Shown: in pieces, positions 46,157-48,446 of the stretch | Numbering within the stretch: the first letter of the stretch is position 1 | Layout: each line of letters opens with the position of its first letter | Assembly (NCBI RefSeq): GCF_016862955.1 | Contig: NZ_BONY01000071.1 | Location: 1 to 48,446, forward strand | Origin: Rhizocola hellebori | GTDB lineage: Bacteria > Actinomycetota > Actinomycetes > Mycobacteriales > Micromonosporaceae | DNA length: 48,446 nucleotides | Reading direction: 5' to 3' | The notes under the pieces: generated by a model | Databases searched by the model: none | What the model was told of the DNA's origin: nothing | What the model saw: the letters and a program-made list of their open reading frames with translations, nothing else | Made by a program: the position numbers and the translations under genes

Positions 46157-46974
46157 CCCGCAAATCGGCTACCGCATCGATCGAGGTCGGTGTCGACCCG
46201 CTGATCGCGTTCCAGGCCTTCACCGAGGAGATAGGACAGTGGTGGGTTCCCGGGCCCATCAATGCTTGGGACTCCGCACGTGCCGTGACCAAACGGATCG
46301 AGCCCGGCGTCGGCGGGCGATTCTTAGAGGTGTACGACGACACCACCGGCGATGCCCTCGAACTGGGCCGGATCACGGTGTGGGAGCCGGGGGCGCGGCT
46401 GGTCTACCGCAGCAGCGTCGACGCCACCGAGGTCGACGTGCGCTTCGAGGCCATCGACTCGGGCACCCGGGTGCGCGTCGAGCATTACCTGCTACCCGGC
46501 GGCGAGGTGGGCGAGGGTTCGCTTTTCTGGCCCAACGTGCTGCACTGGCTTGAATCGTGGTGCGCCCGACGCGATGCCGCGACTTCACCTGAGCCACGGC
46601 AGCTGGCCCGGTTGAGCGCTGCGCTTTACTACGAGGATCCTGCGGCCGCAGCCCGCTGGCTGGCCAAGGTTTTCGGGCTGACCTCGTGGGACCGCATCCC
46701 CGCCGAAGGGGCTCAACCGTCGTGGATCGAGCTGCACGTCGGCAACGTGGCCGTGCTCCTTTTCCCGTTGGCGGGCAAGCGTTCCGCCGACGAGCCGGTC
46801 ACCCACGAGATGTGGGTCTATGTAGACGACCTCGACGCGCACCATGCGCGGGCCACGGGTCACGGCGCCACCATCGTCTCGGAGATCCAGCAGCACGGTT
46901 ATCGCGCTTACACGGCACGGGATCTCGAAGCACACCAATGGACCTTCATACAGGCATCACCGGCGATGCCGTGA
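46153..46974 (+). CDS. Fusion of an SRPBCC (AHSA1) domain and a VOC/glyoxalase domain
   Basis: A 273-residue cytosolic protein. Residues about 1-135 form an AHSA1-type SRPBCC fold (IGQWWVPGPINAWDSARAVTKRIEPGVGGRFLEVY). Residues about 148-270 form a VOC domain (ALYYEDPAAAARWLAKVFGL, EMWVYVDDLDAHHARATGHGATIV, YRAYTARDLEAHQWTFIQ). Both fold classes bind small hydrophobic molecules. Co-transcribed with arsR (ATGA). Such ArsR-SRPBCC-VOC units are common in actinomycetes; substrate unknown. A decayed copy of its 3' end lies at 48071-48140. Confidence 0.9.
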   Translation: MTRKSATASIEVGVDPLIAFQAFTEEIGQWWVPGPINAWDSARAVTKRIEPGVGGRFLEVYDDTTGDALELGRITVWEPGARLVYRSSVDATEVDVRFEAIDSGTRVRVEHYLLPGGEVGEGSLFWPNVLHWLESWCARRDAATSPEPRQLARLSAALYYEDPAAAARWLAKVFGLTSWDRIPAEGAQPSWIELHVGNVAVLLFPLAGKRSADEPVTHEMWVYVDDLDAHHARATGHGATIVSEIQQHGYRAYTARDLEAHQWTFIQASPAMP

Positions 46975-46994
46975 CCCGATGGCTAGGTACGCTG

Positions 46995-47025
46995 GGCGGC
47001 GATGTCCTCATTGGACTTCGCCGCC
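46995..47025. terminator. Bidirectional terminator between the VOC fusion and DUF4394 genes
   Basis: GGCGGCGA and TCGCCGCC, then GTCC and GGAC, pair around a TCATT loop with one T-T mismatch, 12 base pairs in total. It lies between two convergent genes. Confidence 0.7.
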
Positions 47026-47048
47026 TGCTGCCGTCTGTTGCCGTCCGT

Positions 47049-47963
47049 TCAGGCGTCGAGCTGGATGGCGATGTCGGTGACCTGGGTGCGGTTGGGAAAC
47101 GAGCCGTTCTGAGCGGCCCGGCCGGTGAGCAGATCGATGCGGTAGAGCCGATAGCGGCCGTCCACTTTGAGGGTGGCGTATGCGGTGTTGCCCGCGCTGA
47201 CCCCGACGCGCAGAGCGCTGTAGATGTCGAAGCCGGTGTCGCCGTCGGTGTCGACCATCAGCTTGCCGGCCGGGGCCAGCTCACCCTGGTTGGCCGGTGA
47301 CTGCACGGCGACCTGGTCGGTCATGACGTTGAGGTCGAAAAGGGTGGTGGCGGTGTTCGGATCCGTGTCGTTGTTGGTGTACGCGGCACCGGTGACCCCC
47401 GTCGTGACGGCTGTCGCCGGTGGTGTGGTCAGCCCGGTGTCGGTGGCGGTCATGCCCGCGGCCGGGGTGCCGGCTGGGTCATCGATGTTGTGGCGCAGGT
47501 TCTGGCCGTTGTCGCTGAGCACCCGCAACCGGTTGGCCGCCGGGTTGAAGTCGATGTCGAAACTCTGGCCGGACAGGGCGATGGTCAGCTGAGAAACCTT
47601 GCTGGCCTTGGCATTATCGATGCCGATGGTGTAGATGCCGCCGCTGTCGCCGACGCCGTAGAGCTTGCCGTTCTGGGCGCGAAAGTCGATGCCGATCAGA
47701 CGCGTGTCACCCACCATGCCGCCCACGGTGCCAATGCTGCGAACCTTGTCCGGGTCGTTGGCGCGAAACCAGACCAGGTTGCGGCCGTCGCCGGTCAGGC
47801 CGATCACGCGGTGGTCGTTGCGCCGGTCCGGCGAGTTGTCGTTGTAGCTGACCAGCAACGGATCCGATCCCTGCGACCCGGCCTTGGTCACCACCGCGGC
47901 GGCCGCCGTCATGGCTCCGGTCACGGCCAGCACCGCCAGGCCCAGTACCCACTTCCTTGGCAT
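47049..47963 (-). CDS. Exported DUF4394 protein
   Basis: A 304-residue exported protein. ATG 47963 has AGAGGAG 6-7 nt upstream and opens a signal peptide (MPRKWVLGLAVLAVTGAMTAAAAVV). The mature part matches DUF4394, a predicted beta-propeller-like family: RSIGTVGGMVGDTRLIGIDFRAQNGKLYGVGDSGGIYTIG, GQSFDIDFNPAANRLRVLSDNGQNLRHN, and DTDPNTATTLFDLNVMTDQV. No Cys is visible in the mature part. Function unknown. Confidence 0.88.
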   Translation of the reverse strand: MPRKWVLGLAVLAVTGAMTAAAAVVTKAGSQGSDPLLVSYNDNSPDRRNDHRVIGLTGDGRNLVWFRANDPDKVRSIGTVGGMVGDTRLIGIDFRAQNGKLYGVGDSGGIYTIGIDNAKASKVSQLTIALSGQSFDIDFNPAANRLRVLSDNGQNLRHNIDDPAGTPAAGMTATDTGLTTPPATAVTTGVTGAAYTNNDTDPNTATTLFDLNVMTDQVAVQSPANQGELAPAGKLMVDTDGDTGFDIYSALRVGVSAGNTAYATLKVDGRYRLYRIDLLTGRAAQNGSFPNRTQVTDIAIQLDA

Positions 47964-48446
47964 CTTCGTTCTCCTCTGTCGCGAGTCTGTGCGCCCACCG
48001 GGCGACACGCAGCTTCTTCGGAGGCGCAGCGCGATTGGACGGGTGCGCGCGGGATTTCTGGCACAATGCCACCAGGGCCGCGCCTACACGGCACAGGATC
48101 TAACTGGACCTTCGTCTAGGCACCCCAACGATGCCGTCGACCTGGCGCTGTCGGTGTTCCGGGTGCCGCCGGTGACCCCCCCGGGTGCTGGCGGAACTGG
48201 CAGCCAAGGCGGTTTCGGCCTGGTCCAGAGACGAAGAAGTGCCAGCGTGGCCCGAAACAGCGGAACAGACCGTGATGCGTTCGTTTGCAGCCATACTGGC
48301 GCCGATCGGTTCGGCGGTTGAACAGGTACCCGGAATCGGACCACCCCCACAGTCTTGATCGATAGGCAGGCACCGGCCGGTGGTGCGCCGCCGCGTTGGG
48401 TCGGGCAGCGGCGCTGACGTTGGCGCATCTGTTCTTTGAGCGCTAC
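47964..48446. other. Gene-poor end of the window
   Basis: It holds the DUF4394 upstream region, a decayed VOC fragment (48071-48140) and one weak 57-codon frame (GTG 48185 to TGA 48358, beginning VLAELAAKAVSAWSRDEEV). That frame has poorer codon bias than the neighbours and is preceded by a run of seven C, as if a frameshift broke a longer gene. I cannot name it. The last 60 bp may begin another gene cut by the window edge. Confidence 0.35.
48071..48140 (+). pseudogene. Decayed copy of the 3' end of the SRPBCC-VOC gene
   Basis: The segment from 48078 (CGCGCCTACACGGCACAGGA) closely matches 46903-46975 at the end of the VOC fusion gene. After GGATCT about 12 bp are missing, then TGGACCTTC and GATGCCGT resume in the same order. 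Translated, RAYTAQDL matches RAYTARDL. The rest of the gene is absent, so this is a remnant. It lies in the same orientation as the intact gene, on the far side of DUF4394. Confidence 0.6.

Overview
The window is high-GC DNA from a filamentous actinomycete-type bacterium (Actinomycetota). Indications are the heavy GC bias at third codon positions, frequent GTG/TTG starts, SARP and large LuxR-type regulators, a type II polyketide synthase, and DUF6230/DUF6114 proteins. The genus cannot be fixed from sequence alone. No rRNA, tRNA, CRISPR array or insertion sequence was seen.

Region 1 (1-7.8 kb) holds secreted pectin-degrading enzymes. A PL9 lyase with a CBM35-like domain and a PL1 lyase with a lectin-like domain each have the same 14-bp palindrome GGAAAGCGCTTTCC upstream, so they look like one LacI-family regulon. 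A DUF899 gene lies between them. A DUF6230-DUF6114 pair, a TetR regulator and a small secreted protein follow.

Region 2 (7.8-26.5 kb) is a compact type II PKS cluster. One leftward operon, mostly with stop/start overlaps, encodes fused acetyl-CoA carboxylase AccDA, AccB, AccC, ACP, an SRPBCC aromatase/cyclase, a cupin, KS-alpha, CLF and a fusion of two ABM domains with an FAD hydroxylase. A convergent FAD oxidoreductase, a TcmI-type cyclase, two SARP regulators of different size and a LuxR-type ATPase regulator flank it. No ketoreductase, methyltransferase, glycosyltransferase or exporter is present. The set resembles pentangular polyphenol or spore-pigment (whiE-like) pathways.

Region 3 (26.3-28.9 kb) has a 52-residue protein of three Asp-rich calcium-loop repeats and an M3 metallopeptidase with a candidate iron box in its promoter.

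Region 4 (28.9-43.9 kb) is a nitrogen island. It holds urease genes ureABCFGD, a MarR regulator divergent from a cytosolic AmiC-like binding protein, a urea ABC transporter urtABCDE, and a leftward operon of an agmatinase-family hydrolase plus a nitrate/taurine-type ABC importer. A guanidine-I (ykkC) riboswitch lies in the leader of that last operon. I therefore read the hydrolase as a GdmH-like guanidine hydrolase and the importer as a guanidine importer. Together the genes would take up guanidine and urea and convert them through urea to ammonia and CO2. This is the most interesting system in the window.

Region 5 (43.9-48.4 kb) holds a TetR regulator divergent from an FAD monooxygenase across a clear 28-bp operator, an ArsR gene with an apparently leaderless, operator-covered promoter followed by an SRPBCC-VOC fusion, a secreted DUF4394 protein, and a decayed copy of the end of the VOC gene.
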